Counted from the first letter of the stretch, positions 28,693-38,860 are shown. The stretch: 64,000 bases of DNA from VXPQ01 sp965248175 (GCA_965248175.1 OZ252093.1:2294001-2358000); one strand, 5' to 3'. A program made the numbers and translations. The notes: generated by a model not told the origin, from the sequence alone.

Positions 28693-29955
28693 ATGAAGAA
28701 AGCGGAGAACGGCATATCGCCGTGCTTCCGGAAGACCACGCTGGAGAACGGCGTTCGGGTTCTTTCGGAGCGCATTCCGTCGGTCCGATCCATTTCGGTG
28801 GGGGTATGGGTCGCAACGGGCAGCCGGGACGAACGCGCTGCAGAGCGCGGCGTCAGTCATTTCATTGAACACATGGTGTTCAAGGGTACGCGGAAGCGGC
28901 GCATGCATCATATTGCTCGCCGCATGGAGTCCGTGGGCGGTTACCTGAATGCGTTTACGGCCAAGGAGTATACTTGCTACTACGCTCGTGCACTGGACGA
29001 ACATCTTGCCCGGGCAATAGATACGGTTTGTGATCTTATTCTCTTTCCGACATTGCCCGAGAAAGAGATTGAGAAGGAGAAGGGCGTGATCCTCGAAGAG
29101 ATGAAAATGTACGAGGATACCCCGGAAGATCTCGTGTTTGACCGGTTCGAATCCGTCATATACGATGGCCATTCGCTCGGCGCTCCCGTTATCGGGTATC
29201 CTGAGACGGTGCAGTCGTTCGACCGGAAGATGCTGTGCGATTATATGAACGGCCACTATGCGCCGAATCGCGTGGCGCTTGTAGTGGCCGGAAACGCAGA
29301 TCACGACGATATCGTGCGTATAGCCCAGGATACGCTGGCGGATATGCCAATGGCTGAGCGCCCGATCCGGCGCACGCCCGTTAACGGATATGTCCCCCAT
29401 GATTTCGTGGAATCCCGACCCATTCAACAGGCGCATTTCGTGATGGGCGCGCGCGGGCTGAACGTTCACAACGAGGACCGGGTGGCTTTCAGCGTGCTGA
29501 ATACGTTATTGGGCGGCGGGATGTCGAGCCGACTCAACCAGAATGTGCGGGAGAAATACGGTTTTTGCTATAGCATTGGGTCCTTCGCAAATATGCACTC
29601 GGACTCGGGTGATTTCGGGGTATATGCCGCCTCGGATGTACGCAAGATGGGGCGAGTGAAGGAATTGATTCGAAAGGAGTTACGATATTTTGTCGAAGTT
29701 CCGATCGGAAGCCGTACGCTCAACGAGGCAAAAAACCAGGTGCGGGGCGGCCTGATGTTAGGCCTTGAAGGCATGAGCAACCGCATGATGGGCATCGGGC
29801 GGCAGGAACTTTATTTCGGGCGGTATCTGACTCTTGACGAGATCAACGATGCGATTGAGAAGGTTACTGTCGAAGATGTACAGCGGGTGGCGTCGATGCT
29901 GTTCATGGAAGAGCAGCTTTCGACCGCTGCTCTTGTACCAGAGAGTCATCCATGA
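28693..29955 (+). CDS. M16 family zinc peptidase (processing-peptidase-like)
   Basis: 420 aa. Zinc motif HxxEH in HFIEHMVFKG near residue 56, with the distal Glu in the EKGVILEEMKMYEDTPED segment. The C-terminal half has the M16C domain (GLNVHNEDRVAFSVLNTLLGGGMSSRLNQNVREK). This is the active-subunit type related to mitochondrial processing peptidase beta. Its stop overlaps the epimerase start by 4 nt (ATGA at 29952). Confidence 0.92.
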   Translation: MKKAENGISPCFRKTTLENGVRVLSERIPSVRSISVGVWVATGSRDERAAERGVSHFIEHMVFKGTRKRRMHHIARRMESVGGYLNAFTAKEYTCYYARALDEHLARAIDTVCDLILFPTLPEKEIEKEKGVILEEMKMYEDTPEDLVFDRFESVIYDGHSLGAPVIGYPETVQSFDRKMLCDYMNGHYAPNRVALVVAGNADHDDIVRIAQDTLADMPMAERPIRRTPVNGYVPHDFVESRPIQQAHFVMGARGLNVHNEDRVAFSVLNTLLGGGMSSRLNQNVREKYGFCYSIGSFANMHSDSGDFGVYAASDVRKMGRVKELIRKELRYFVEVPIGSRTLNEAKNQVRGGLMLGLEGMSNRMMGIGRQELYFGRYLTLDEINDAIEKVTVEDVQRVASMLFMEEQLSTAALVPESHP

Positions 29956-30878
29956 AGATACTGGTTTCCGGTGGCGCCGGCTTCATAGCTTCCCATGTAA
30001 GCGAGGCCCTGCTCAAAGCGGGTCACGAAGTGCATATCCTTGATGATCTGTCCGGAGGACGGCGGGAAAACATTCCGGAAGGAGCTGTTTTCCACGAGCT
30101 GGACATCCGGTCCGAAGAAGCCTCGGCATGCATGCTGGAGCATTGTTTCGAGGCATTTGTGCACCATGCGGCCCAAATGGATGTGCGCAAATCTGTTGCG
30201 GATCCACGATTCGACGCTACGGTGAATCTCCTCGGATTGCTGAATCTCATGGAGGCCGGGCGCCGGGCGGGACTAAAAAAAGTCGTTTTCGCCTCGACAG
30301 GAGGGGCCATTTACGGAGAACCGGAATATGCGCCGCAGGATGAACATCATGCTACAAGGCCGCTTTCTCCATATGGCGTCACCAAACTGTGTGCGGAACG
30401 ATACCTTGATTATTATCGGAATCAGTATGGCATACCCTTTGTCGCACTCCGCTACGGGAACGTATACGGACCAAGACAGAATCCACATGGGGAAGCCGGT
30501 GTCGTAGCTATCTTTGCCCAACGGATGCTACGAGGCGAACAGCCTGTTATTTACGGGGATGGTTTGCAAACACGGGATTACGTGTACGTGGGCGATGTGG
30601 TGCGGGCGAATCTGAGCGCGTTGGCGTACGACGGATCGGGCACGTTCAACATCGGAACGGCGGTGGAAACCAGCGTGAACGATCTTTTCGATATCTTGCG
30701 GGACTGGATTGCTCCGGGCATGGAGCGGTGTCATGAGGCAGGGCGGCCTGGCGAACAGCGCAGGAGCGTACTGGCTTTTGACCTCGCCCGGCGCGAACTG
30801 GGATGGGTACCCGGTACAGACATTGTACACGGCCTTGAAGAGGCAGTGAAATGGTTTACAAAACACTTGAATCATTGA
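29952..30878 (+). CDS. NAD-dependent sugar epimerase/dehydratase (UDP-glucose 4-epimerase-like)
   Basis: 308-aa extended short-chain dehydrogenase. Cofactor motif VSGGAGFIASHV at the N-terminus, catalytic Ser in FASTGGAIYG, YxxxK in SPYGVTKLCAERY, NVYGPRQNPHGEAGVVAIF and GDGLQTRDYVYVGDVV. Closest in pattern to GalE-type UDP-hexose epimerases; exact substrate unknown. Confidence 0.9.
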   Translation: MKILVSGGAGFIASHVSEALLKAGHEVHILDDLSGGRRENIPEGAVFHELDIRSEEASACMLEHCFEAFVHHAAQMDVRKSVADPRFDATVNLLGLLNLMEAGRRAGLKKVVFASTGGAIYGEPEYAPQDEHHATRPLSPYGVTKLCAERYLDYYRNQYGIPFVALRYGNVYGPRQNPHGEAGVVAIFAQRMLRGEQPVIYGDGLQTRDYVYVGDVVRANLSALAYDGSGTFNIGTAVETSVNDLFDILRDWIAPGMERCHEAGRPGEQRRSVLAFDLARRELGWVPGTDIVHGLEEAVKWFTKHLNH

Positions 30879-30907
30879 CTTTTTTTCTTTGAAGCACAAG
30901 GAATTAG

Positions 30908-31702
30908 ATGTACCAGGTAAACCTTAAAGATTTTGAGGGACCGCTGGACTTGCTCCTCTTTTTTATCAGGAGGGACGAGTTGGATATTTTCGATATTCCT
31001 ATTGCCCGCATTGCTGACGAGTACCTGGAGCATGTTCGCCTGCTCGAACGGATCGACCTCGACAGTGCAGGCGAGTTTTTGTACATGGCTGCTGTTCTGA
31101 TCGGCATAAAGGCCCGCATGCTTCTGCCGGGACAGGAGGTCGACGAAGATGGGGATCCGGTCGACCCCCGTCGGGAGCTGGTGGAGCGGCTTCTGGAATA
31201 CGTCCGGTACAAGGAGGCGTCTGAACATTTACTGGCGCTCGGAAGCGAACGGGCAGAACGCTTTACGCGTAATCATGCTGTTTCCGAGCGCGCCGCATGG
31301 GAACAGGAACCGGTCCTGGATGCGTCCGTTTTCGATCTCGTATCGGCGCTCAAACGAATTCTCGCGGAGGCCCCGGAGGAAGCTCTGCACGATGTAGCGC
31401 GCGAAGAATATTCGATCGAAGAACAGCGCGCGTTTCTCCTTGATCGCCTCGCCGGGGACAAGAATCTTTCTTTCTCTGCTCTTGTCGAGAATCGGCCAAG
31501 GCCGTTTATCGTTGCGACATTTCTCGGGGTGCTTGAACTTGTCCAGGCACAACAGGTGCGTGTACATATTTCTGAAGGAGATCCGATTGATTTCTACCTT
31601 GAGCTCTGTATCCGGCAAGGCAAGGAAGTTTCTGAAGACCTGGACCGTACAGATGATCGGATAGAAGGGGCCGGAGGCGAACGAGTCGGTAACGGGAAAT
31701 AG
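30908..31702 (+). CDS. scpA: segregation and condensation protein A
   Basis: 264 aa kleisin of the SMC-ScpAB complex for chromosome compaction and segregation. N-terminal signature FEGPLDLLLFFIRRDELDIFDIPIARI, then AGEFLYMAAVLIGIKARMLLPG; C-terminal winged-helix part VATFLGVLELVQAQQVRVHI. scpB starts 4 nt downstream. Confidence 0.94.
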   Translation: MYQVNLKDFEGPLDLLLFFIRRDELDIFDIPIARIADEYLEHVRLLERIDLDSAGEFLYMAAVLIGIKARMLLPGQEVDEDGDPVDPRRELVERLLEYVRYKEASEHLLALGSERAERFTRNHAVSERAAWEQEPVLDASVFDLVSALKRILAEAPEEALHDVAREEYSIEEQRAFLLDRLAGDKNLSFSALVENRPRPFIVATFLGVLELVQAQQVRVHISEGDPIDFYLELCIRQGKEVSEDLDRTDDRIEGAGGERVGNGK

Positions 31703-31706
31703 ACCA

Positions 31707-32399
31707 TTGAACGGTATGGCGTCCATACACGAACTGGGGGATCGGGCACTCCTGCATGTCGCTGAAGCACTTGTCTTCGCGGCGGATCGCCCTGTCACTG
31801 CGCGCGAGATCGCCGGTGTGTATGGCGACGTCACAGGGAACGATACTCCATCGGATGAGGAGGTGCTGGAGGCGGTGACGCGCCTGAATGAAGCATATGA
31901 GGCGAGTGGACGCGTTTTTCGCATTGAACGCTGGGCCGCGGGCTTTCGGATGGCGACCATTTCCCCGGTTGCTCCCTATCTGAAATCCTTTTTCAATCGC
32001 GAACGCGAAAAGAAACTGTCGCACTCGCTCATGGAAACCCTGGCTATCGTGGCGTACCGGCAACCTGTCACAAAGCCTGAGATAGATTTTGTGCGCGGCG
32101 TCGATTCCGGCTATGCACTGGGCAAGCTCATGGAAAAAGGGTTTATCGACGTAGCGGGTCGGAGTGATTCCCTGGGGCGTCCCCTGATCTACGGAACAAC
32201 GGGTTCGTTTCTGGAGCAGTTCGGGCTGGGAGATATCGATGATCTTCCGAACCTGCGCGAAATTGAGGAAATACTTGGAGACCCCTCCTTCAGCCGGGAG
32301 CGCGCTGAGTTATTGCAGCTACAAGAGGAGGACAACGTGGTAGGGGATCGGACGGAGGACAAAGCCGGGCCGCAAGCGGAGCAGGAAATCGAGGAATAG
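31707..32399 (+). CDS. scpB: segregation and condensation protein B
   Basis: 230 aa, partner of ScpA. Two winged helices: ALVFAADRPVTAREIAGVY, then METLAIVAYRQPVTKPEID and FIDVAGRSDSLGRPLIYGTT, ending GLGDIDDLPNLREIEEIL. The last codons (QEIEE, stop) lie inside the first unit of a 41-bp tandem repeat that continues downstream, so the end of the gene seems to have been copied several times. Confidence 0.94.
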   Translation: MNGMASIHELGDRALLHVAEALVFAADRPVTAREIAGVYGDVTGNDTPSDEEVLEAVTRLNEAYEASGRVFRIERWAAGFRMATISPVAPYLKSFFNREREKKLSHSLMETLAIVAYRQPVTKPEIDFVRGVDSGYALGKLMEKGFIDVAGRSDSLGRPLIYGTTGSFLEQFGLGDIDDLPNLREIEEILGDPSFSRERAELLQLQEEDNVVGDRTEDKAGPQAEQEIEE

Positions 32400-32576
32400 C
32401 CCAGGCGCGGTCGCAAGCGGAGCAGGAAATCAAGGAATAGCCCAGGCGCGGCCGCAAGCGGAGCAGGAAATCAAGGAATAGCCCAGGCGCGGTCGCAAGC
32501 GGAGCAGGAAATCAAGGAATAGCCCAGGCGCGGTCTCAAGCGGAGCAGGAAATCAAGGAATAGCTCAGGCGCGGTC
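32372..32576 (+). repeat. five 41-bp tandem repeats over the scpB stop
   Basis: Units start GCAAGCGGAGCAGGAAATC at 32372, 32413, 32454, 32495 and (as TCAAGCGG) 32536. The first holds the scpB stop TAG; later copies change ATCGAGG to ATCAAGG. The period is not a multiple of three and the copies beyond the stop are not translated. Role unknown; probably slippage or unequal exchange. Confidence 0.93.
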
Positions 32577-32670
32577 GGAAAATTTTCCGGGAAAGAACAG
32601 ATTGTGCGTTGGTTCGTTCATGGAGCCTTAAACATTACGCACTTTCTCTCCAGGATCGATATCCGCTAAA

Positions 32671-33534
32671 ATGTCCGCCGGATTACCCGCAAAAAGGGGA
32701 CAAAAGGGGCGGAAGAATCCCGCCGGTAATACTGGACGGGGTAATACTGGACGGACGGCCCGCTCGGATCCGTCCGGTTCGCCTCGGAACGGAGAGGATG
32801 CGGCGCCCAAGGGCATGCGGCTTAACCGGTATATTGCCCGCGCAGGCGTATGTTCGCGCCGTGAGGCGGATGGCTTGATCGAGCGGGGACTGGTCAAGGT
32901 GAACGGGGAGCGTACGCTGGAATTCTTTACTTCGGTTATGCCGACCGATATGGTGGAGGTCAACGGGAAACGCATTTCCGGTTCACCCCATGTGTATATC
33001 CTGCTCAATAAGCCAAGGGATACGATTACGACGAAGCACGATCCGAAGAAAAGGCGTACCGTGATGGACCTTTTGGCTCTCCCGGCTGCTGACAAGGGGA
33101 GCCTGTTTCCCGTGGGTCGCCTGGACCGGGATACGTCGGGTGTGTTGCTTGTCACCAACGATGGAGAATTGGCGCACCGGCTGATGCACCCCCGCTACGA
33201 GGTGGATAAACTGTACCGGGTATGTACCCGAAACGCTATCAAACCCCATGAGATCGACCTGCTCAAAAAAGGCGTCGAGTTGGAGGACGGGTTGGCGCAA
33301 GCCGATGAGGTTGCCTACGTTGCCTTGCCCAATCGCCATGAGGTTGGGCTGCGCATGCACGAAGGCCGCAACCGGCAGGTTCGCCGGATGTTCGAAGTGC
33401 TTGGACACGAGATAACAGCGCTCGAGCGCGTGAACTATGCGGGGCTTACCGCCAAGGGTGTTCGACTTGGAAAATGGAGACGCCTGCAGCCTTTCGAAAT
33501 CCGGCGGCTCAAACGCCAGGTACACATGAAATGA
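32671..33534 (+). CDS. RluB/RsuA-family rRNA pseudouridine synthase
   Basis: 287 aa. S4 RNA-binding domain (MRLNRYIARAGVCSRREADGLIERGLVKVNG, split here by text) begins near residue 49, and the catalytic Asp is in GRLDRDTSGVLL. Late motif MHEGRNRQVRRMFEVLGHEI. The first 48 residues are basic, low-complexity and include a duplicated GNTGR from a 15-bp direct repeat at about 32727-32756. Modifies 23S (RluB-like) or 16S rRNA; which one is not certain. guaB follows after 9 nt. Confidence 0.9.
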   Translation: MSAGLPAKRGQKGRKNPAGNTGRGNTGRTARSDPSGSPRNGEDAAPKGMRLNRYIARAGVCSRREADGLIERGLVKVNGERTLEFFTSVMPTDMVEVNGKRISGSPHVYILLNKPRDTITTKHDPKKRRTVMDLLALPAADKGSLFPVGRLDRDTSGVLLVTNDGELAHRLMHPRYEVDKLYRVCTRNAIKPHEIDLLKKGVELEDGLAQADEVAYVALPNRHEVGLRMHEGRNRQVRRMFEVLGHEITALERVNYAGLTAKGVRLGKWRRLQPFEIRRLKRQVHMK

Positions 33535-33543
33535 CCATATATC

Positions 33544-35034
33544 ATGACGACCGACGACAAGCTGCTTCTTGAGCGGATCCGCAAGGAGGGCCTTACCTAC
33601 GACGATGTGCTGCTTGTGCCCCGGCATTCATCCGTCATGCCCCGGGACGTTTCTATTGAAACGATTCTTACGCCGCGCATTGCATTGAATATTCCGCTGT
33701 TGTCTGCCGCCATGGACACGGTCACCGAATCCGAAATGGGGATCGCGATCGCCCGGGAAGGCGGCGCCGGGGTGCTGCACAAAAACATGTCTATCGAGCG
33801 GCAAGCAGATGAGGTGCGTCGTGTGAAGCGCTCCGAAAGCGGTATGATCCTCGACCCGATCACCTTGCATCCGGAGGGTACGGTAGCGGATGCCTGTGCG
33901 ATGATGGAGCGGCACCACATAGGGGGCATTCCTGTAGTTGATGCTGAAAACCGCCTGGTGGGGATCGTTACGAACCGTGATCTGCGCTTTGCGCATAACG
34001 GGCGTACATTGCTCCGCGAGATGATGACACAGGAAAATCTTGTGACCGCGCCTGTTGGAACGACGCTGGAACAAGCGGAGGCGCTCCTGCAAAAGCACAA
34101 GATCGAGAAACTTCCGGTTGTGGATGATGCCGGTAATCTCAAGGGGCTTATCACATTCAAGGACCTCGATAAAAAACGCAAGTATCCCAATGCCTGCAAG
34201 GATATGCATGGACGCTTGCGTGTAGGGGCGGCCATCGGTGTTACGCCTGATGTGGCGGACCGGGCGGCAGCTCTTGCGGAGAGCGATGTCGATTTTCTTG
34301 TCGTGGATACGGCGCATGGACACTCCGACGGCGTACTGAAGACGGTCGAGCAGGTGAAGGCGCTTTCGGGCGACCGGGAGGTGATTGCCGGCAACATCGG
34401 AACGGCGGAGGCGGCCGAAGCGATTATTGCCGCAGGGGCAGATGCAGTCAAGGTCGGAATTGGACCCGGTTCTATCTGTACGACCCGAATCGTGGCCGGT
34501 ATTGGTGTGCCGCAACTTACGGCGATCATGGACTGTGCTGCGGTGGCCCACAAACACGGCGTACCGGTGATCGCGGACGGGGGTATCAAGCAGACCGGAG
34601 ATATTCCGAAAGCGCTGGCTGCGGGCGCCGACTCCGTGATGATCGGCGGGCTCTTTGCGCGTGTTGAAGAGAGTCCCGGCGAAACCATTCTTTACGAAGG
34701 GCGCAAGTTCAAAAGCTACCGGGGCATGGGCTCCGTAGGGGCCATGGAATCGGGATCGAAGGATCGGTATTTCCAGGATGCGGAGGACGATCTTGCCAAA
34801 CTCGTTCCGGAGGGGATCGAGGGGCGTGTTCCGTACGGCGGGGACCTCGGCGAAGTCGTGCACCAGATGCTTGGGGGCTTGCGGGCTGCGATGGGGTACT
34901 GCGGGGCTATTTCCATTCGGGATTTGCAGGAGACGGCGCAGTTTATTCGCGTAACGGGCGCCGGGCAACGGGAAAGTCACCCGCACGATGTATTCATCAC
35001 GAAGGAAGCGCCCAATTACAGCACCCGGCTCTGA
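33544..35034 (+). CDS. guaB: inosine-5'-monophosphate dehydrogenase
   Basis: 496 aa. Oxidises IMP to XMP, the committed step of GMP synthesis. N-terminal TYDDVLLVPRHSSV, paired CBS domains (residues about 95-210), active-site Cys in GPGSICTTRIVAG near 310, GADSVMIGG and the flap YRGMGSVGAM. Full length. Confidence 0.96.
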   Translation: MTTDDKLLLERIRKEGLTYDDVLLVPRHSSVMPRDVSIETILTPRIALNIPLLSAAMDTVTESEMGIAIAREGGAGVLHKNMSIERQADEVRRVKRSESGMILDPITLHPEGTVADACAMMERHHIGGIPVVDAENRLVGIVTNRDLRFAHNGRTLLREMMTQENLVTAPVGTTLEQAEALLQKHKIEKLPVVDDAGNLKGLITFKDLDKKRKYPNACKDMHGRLRVGAAIGVTPDVADRAAALAESDVDFLVVDTAHGHSDGVLKTVEQVKALSGDREVIAGNIGTAEAAEAIIAAGADAVKVGIGPGSICTTRIVAGIGVPQLTAIMDCAAVAHKHGVPVIADGGIKQTGDIPKALAAGADSVMIGGLFARVEESPGETILYEGRKFKSYRGMGSVGAMESGSKDRYFQDAEDDLAKLVPEGIEGRVPYGGDLGEVVHQMLGGLRAAMGYCGAISIRDLQETAQFIRVTGAGQRESHPHDVFITKEAPNYSTRL

Positions 35035-35088
35035 GGATCCGCGTGTCGGGGGGCGCCCTGCCTTGCCCTATTTGCCGGAGTCTTTTCC

Positions 35089-36165
35089 GTGGATCGCATC
35101 TCTTCTCTCCGCGCCTTGCTCCGTACGTTGTCCGCGGATGCATTGTACCTGACCCATTATGCGCATGTGCGCTGGGCGTGCGGTTTCACGGGATCGTATG
35201 GTGTGCTGATCGTTCGCGCGGATGCGGCGCATTTCGTGACGGATGGGCGATACCGTACCCAGGCCGGGGAGGAAGTCATGGATGCGTCCGTCCATGTGAT
35301 ACGGGCAACGCAGCGCGACGCACTCGAATACGTGGAGGCGGAAGGTTTGCTGAAGGGCGTACGCCGGGTTGCCTATGCGTCGGACCGCCTCACGGTTTCA
35401 TCTCTTGAAATGCTGCAAAAGCGTTTCCCTGGCGTGGAATGGATAGGAAATCCCGGACTGCTCGCTTGCCTTATGGCCCGTAAAAGCCCGGAGGAACTGG
35501 AGCGCATCCGTGCCGCCCAGGCATTGACGGGGGAAGTATTCGATACCCTGAAGGAATGGATCAGGCCGGGACGTACGGAGAAAGAAATTGCCGCTGAGAT
35601 CGTGGCGGGGCACCTGCGGCGGGGGGCAGATCGGATGTCTTTCGACCCCATTGTGGCATCCGGTTCCCACAGTGCGCTTCCCCATGCGCATCCCACGGAT
35701 CGTCCGGTACAGTCCGGCGACGTACTTCTGCTCGATTTCGGATGCTTTCTGGATGGCTATGCTTCGGACATGACGCGCACGGTGGCCGTAGGCCCGCCGG
35801 ATCCGCTTGTCCCGGAGGTCTACGATCTGGTGCTCTCGGCGCAGGAATGCACACTGCGATATGCCCGCGCGGGCATGCCGGCCAGGGAAGTCGATGCGTT
35901 GGCTCGTGATGTAATTCAGAAAGGGGGGTACGAAGAGGCGTTTTCTCACAGCCTCGGGCACGGCGTTGGGTTGGAAATCCATGAATGGCCTCGCATATCC
36001 CGTCTGGTGGACGACGTACTGCCGGATGGGTGTGTCGTGTCGATTGAGCCAGGCGTCTACCTGCCGGGTCGATTCGGCATTCGTATCGAAGATGTTGTGT
36101 GCCTGCGCGAAGACGGGGTAAGTAATCTTACCGGTGTTTCCAAAGAATGGACGGTTCTGCCGTGA
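35089..36165 (+). CDS. M24 family Xaa-Pro peptidase
   Basis: 358 aa from a GTG start (VDRISSLRALLRT). N-terminal creatinase-like domain (FVTDGRYRTQAGEE) and C-terminal pita-bread fold with metal ligands: Asp in LLLDFGCFLDGYASDMTRT, His in SHSLGHGVGLEIHEWP, Glu in VVSIEPGVYLPGRFGIRIED. Aminopeptidase P or dipeptidase; cytoplasmic, no signal peptide. Confidence 0.92.
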   Translation: MDRISSLRALLRTLSADALYLTHYAHVRWACGFTGSYGVLIVRADAAHFVTDGRYRTQAGEEVMDASVHVIRATQRDALEYVEAEGLLKGVRRVAYASDRLTVSSLEMLQKRFPGVEWIGNPGLLACLMARKSPEELERIRAAQALTGEVFDTLKEWIRPGRTEKEIAAEIVAGHLRRGADRMSFDPIVASGSHSALPHAHPTDRPVQSGDVLLLDFGCFLDGYASDMTRTVAVGPPDPLVPEVYDLVLSAQECTLRYARAGMPAREVDALARDVIQKGGYEEAFSHSLGHGVGLEIHEWPRISRLVDDVLPDGCVVSIEPGVYLPGRFGIRIEDVVCLREDGVSNLTGVSKEWTVLP

Positions 36166-36327
36166 AGCGCGATACGATCCGGCGCCGTGCAACAGACGCA
36201 ACAATTACATATCATGCCTTGTCTTTACAGGGTATTGTGAACGTTTGTCCGCAGGATGCCTCCGCTTCCGCCGGGTTCATTTTCATGCTTCTTCTATTGT
36301 TTGCCACGCTTCATTGTACGTGATCCC

Positions 36328-38829
36328 ATGCATCGTTCTCAGCTAACTTCGTTTTTGGTGTTTCTTTCCTCGACTGTTTTGCTTGGAGGCTGTGCTTTCG
36401 GGCTACAGACCGCTCGTATGGCAGACTCTGCGTCCGCTGCCACGGAGGCTGGCGCCGAGTCGAAAGGCGAACCGAAGATGAAGAAATATGCCGAGGTCAT
36501 CAAGGAAAGCATGACCACTGACGAGGGACTATTTTCCGTACACCGCGATACAGAGAAGATATTCTTCGAAATCCCGGATTCGCTGCTGGACCGGGAGATG
36601 CTGCTGGTAACTCGTATGGCGCGTACCCACGCGGGCATGGGGTACGGAGGGCAAAAAGCCAATACGCAGGTGCTGAGGTGGCAGCGGCAGGCGGACGACG
36701 TGCTTCTGCGGGTAGTATCCTACGAAAGCGTAGCAAGCGAGGAGCAGCCGATTTACCAGGCAGTCCGGAACGCAAACCTCGAGCCGGTTGTGGCCGCCTT
36801 CGACATTCTTGCCAGGAGTGACGATTCCACCCGGTCCGTCGTGGACGTGACCGAACTCTTTACGACGGATGTTCGCTTTCTGGGGCTGAGTTCGCCCAAC
36901 CGTGAGCGGTACAAGGTCAAGAGCCTTGACAAGGATCGTTCCTACGTGAACACGGCTCAAAGTTTTCCCCGCAATGTCGAAGTGCGCCATACGCTTACCT
37001 ACGCGGCGGACGAGCCTCCCGAAAACCCCTCGACCGGAACGATTTCTGTCGAAATGAACCAGTCCATGGTTCTCTTACCGGATCAACTCATGACGCCACG
37101 GCCCTGTGATGCGCGCGTGGGATATTTCAATGTGGAGACGATCGATTATGGGGCGGATGAGCAGCGGGCGGAGGAGAAATGCTTCATCACGAAATGGCGG
37201 CTCGAACCCGGCGATCCCGAAGCGTTTGCGCGCGGCGAACTTGTGGAGCCGGTACGCCCCATTGTGTACTACATCGACCCGGCTACTCCGATAAAATGGC
37301 GTCCGCACATCAAACAAGGGGTGGACGACTGGAACGTAGCTTTTGAGGAAGCCGGTTTCCGGAACGCCATCATCGCCAAAGATCCTCCTTCCGCGGAGGA
37401 AGACCCGGAATTCAGCCCGGAGGATGTGCGCTATTCCGTTATTCGTTATTTCCCGTCGGATATCGAAAATGCCTACGGTCCGCATGTTCATGATCCGCGT
37501 TCGGGGGAGATTCTCGAGAGCGATATCGGGTGGTACCACAATGTGATGAATCTCTTGCGGAACTGGTATTTCGTCCAGACCGCCGCATCGAACCCCGACG
37601 CGCGCGCCGTGAAGTTCGACGACGAGGTGATGGGGGAGTTGATCCGGTTCGTTTCCGCCCACGAGGTGGGGCATACGATCGGCTTGCCGCACAACTGGGG
37701 GTCGAGTTACGCATTTCCCGTTGACTCGCTGCGGTCGCCGACGTTCACGAGTACGCACGGTACGGCGCCTTCCATCATGGATTACGCCCGCTTCAACTAC
37801 ATCGCGCAGCCGGAAGATGGCGTGACGAATTTCATGCCTGCGATCGGCGCGTACGACAAGTGGAGTGTTCGCTGGGGCTACCGGCCCATTCCCGGAGCAG
37901 GCAACGAGGAAGAAGCGAAAGCCGTGTTGAACGGCTGGGTCAGGGAGCGTGCGGGCGATCCATTGTACTTCTACGGGCGCCAGACGGGCAACCCCCTGGA
38001 TCCCCGGTCGCAGCGAGAGGACCTCGGAAACGATGCGGTGGAAGCAAGCCGGCTGGGTATTGCGAACCTGCAACGCATCGTTCCGAACCTGATCGAATGG
38101 ACTCGGGAGGAGGGCGAAAACTACGCGCAACTCGAGGAAATATACGGGCAGGTAGCGGTCCAGTGGAGGCGCTATCTCGGCCATGCGGCGCGTGGGATCG
38201 GAGGGGTGTACGAGACCCCGAAGACGTACGATCAGGAAGGGCCCGTCTATGAAATGGCTCCGAAGGGTGCACAAACGAGGGCGATGGCTTTTCTGCACGA
38301 ATTTGGATTCGATACGCCCCGGTGGCTTCTCGACGAGGATATTCTTCGCCGGATCGAACATGCGGGCGCCGTAGACCGCGTTCGAAGCATCCAGGCCGGT
38401 CGGCTGGATCTGCTGCTGAATCCGCAGCGGTTGGCGCGTCTTATCGAGGCGGAAGCCCGTCTCGGCGACGCTGCGTATGCGCCTTTGGATATGCTGGAAG
38501 ACTTGAGAAAGGGTCTCTGGCGCGAACTGGACGCCAACGAGGCGATTAACCCATGGCGGCGCAACCTGCAACGCGCCTATGTGGAGGACATGGAGCGGTT
38601 AATGACCGAGGAGGTCACAGCTCCGCCCGCTGCCTCGCGCCGGTTCCTCGGCTATACGCCGATCAACGTGAGCCAGAGCGATATCCGGGCATACGTACGC
38701 GGCGAACTGGAAACGTTGCGTGGAGATGTGCAGCGAGCCGCGCGCAGGGTGCAGGACCGGCCTACGGCGTTGCACCTTGAAGATATACTTGTTCGCATCG
38801 AGAACATACTGGATCCGCAGGAAGAATAG
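36328..38829 (+). CDS. zinc-dependent metalloprotease, DUF5117/DUF5118 lipoprotein
   Basis: 833 aa from ATG 36328, which places a lipoprotein signal at the start (SFLVFLSSTVLLGGC, lipobox LGGC). The N-terminal DUF5118/5117-type region (YAEVIKESMTTDEGLF; LFSVHRDTEKIFFEIP) is followed by the extended zinc motif HEVGHTIGLPHN near residue 444 and the Met-turn-like APSIMDYARFNY. Long C-terminal helical part. Common in Bacteroidota; presumed surface or periplasmic protease. The frame is open 24 codons further upstream without a better signal. Confidence 0.9.
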   Translation: MHRSQLTSFLVFLSSTVLLGGCAFGLQTARMADSASAATEAGAESKGEPKMKKYAEVIKESMTTDEGLFSVHRDTEKIFFEIPDSLLDREMLLVTRMARTHAGMGYGGQKANTQVLRWQRQADDVLLRVVSYESVASEEQPIYQAVRNANLEPVVAAFDILARSDDSTRSVVDVTELFTTDVRFLGLSSPNRERYKVKSLDKDRSYVNTAQSFPRNVEVRHTLTYAADEPPENPSTGTISVEMNQSMVLLPDQLMTPRPCDARVGYFNVETIDYGADEQRAEEKCFITKWRLEPGDPEAFARGELVEPVRPIVYYIDPATPIKWRPHIKQGVDDWNVAFEEAGFRNAIIAKDPPSAEEDPEFSPEDVRYSVIRYFPSDIENAYGPHVHDPRSGEILESDIGWYHNVMNLLRNWYFVQTAASNPDARAVKFDDEVMGELIRFVSAHEVGHTIGLPHNWGSSYAFPVDSLRSPTFTSTHGTAPSIMDYARFNYIAQPEDGVTNFMPAIGAYDKWSVRWGYRPIPGAGNEEEAKAVLNGWVRERAGDPLYFYGRQTGNPLDPRSQREDLGNDAVEASRLGIANLQRIVPNLIEWTREEGENYAQLEEIYGQVAVQWRRYLGHAARGIGGVYETPKTYDQEGPVYEMAPKGAQTRAMAFLHEFGFDTPRWLLDEDILRRIEHAGAVDRVRSIQAGRLDLLLNPQRLARLIEAEARLGDAAYAPLDMLEDLRKGLWRELDANEAINPWRRNLQRAYVEDMERLMTEEVTAPPAASRRFLGYTPINVSQSDIRAYVRGELETLRGDVQRAARRVQDRPTALHLEDILVRIENILDPQEE

Positions 38830-38860
38830 GGCAGCCTGTGCTCCTGCCTCCCGTCGCACA

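Noticed and set aside
27838..29469. Minus-strand frame of 543 codons opposite pnp and the M16 gene
   Set aside because: Spans two unrelated sense genes and shows no domain.
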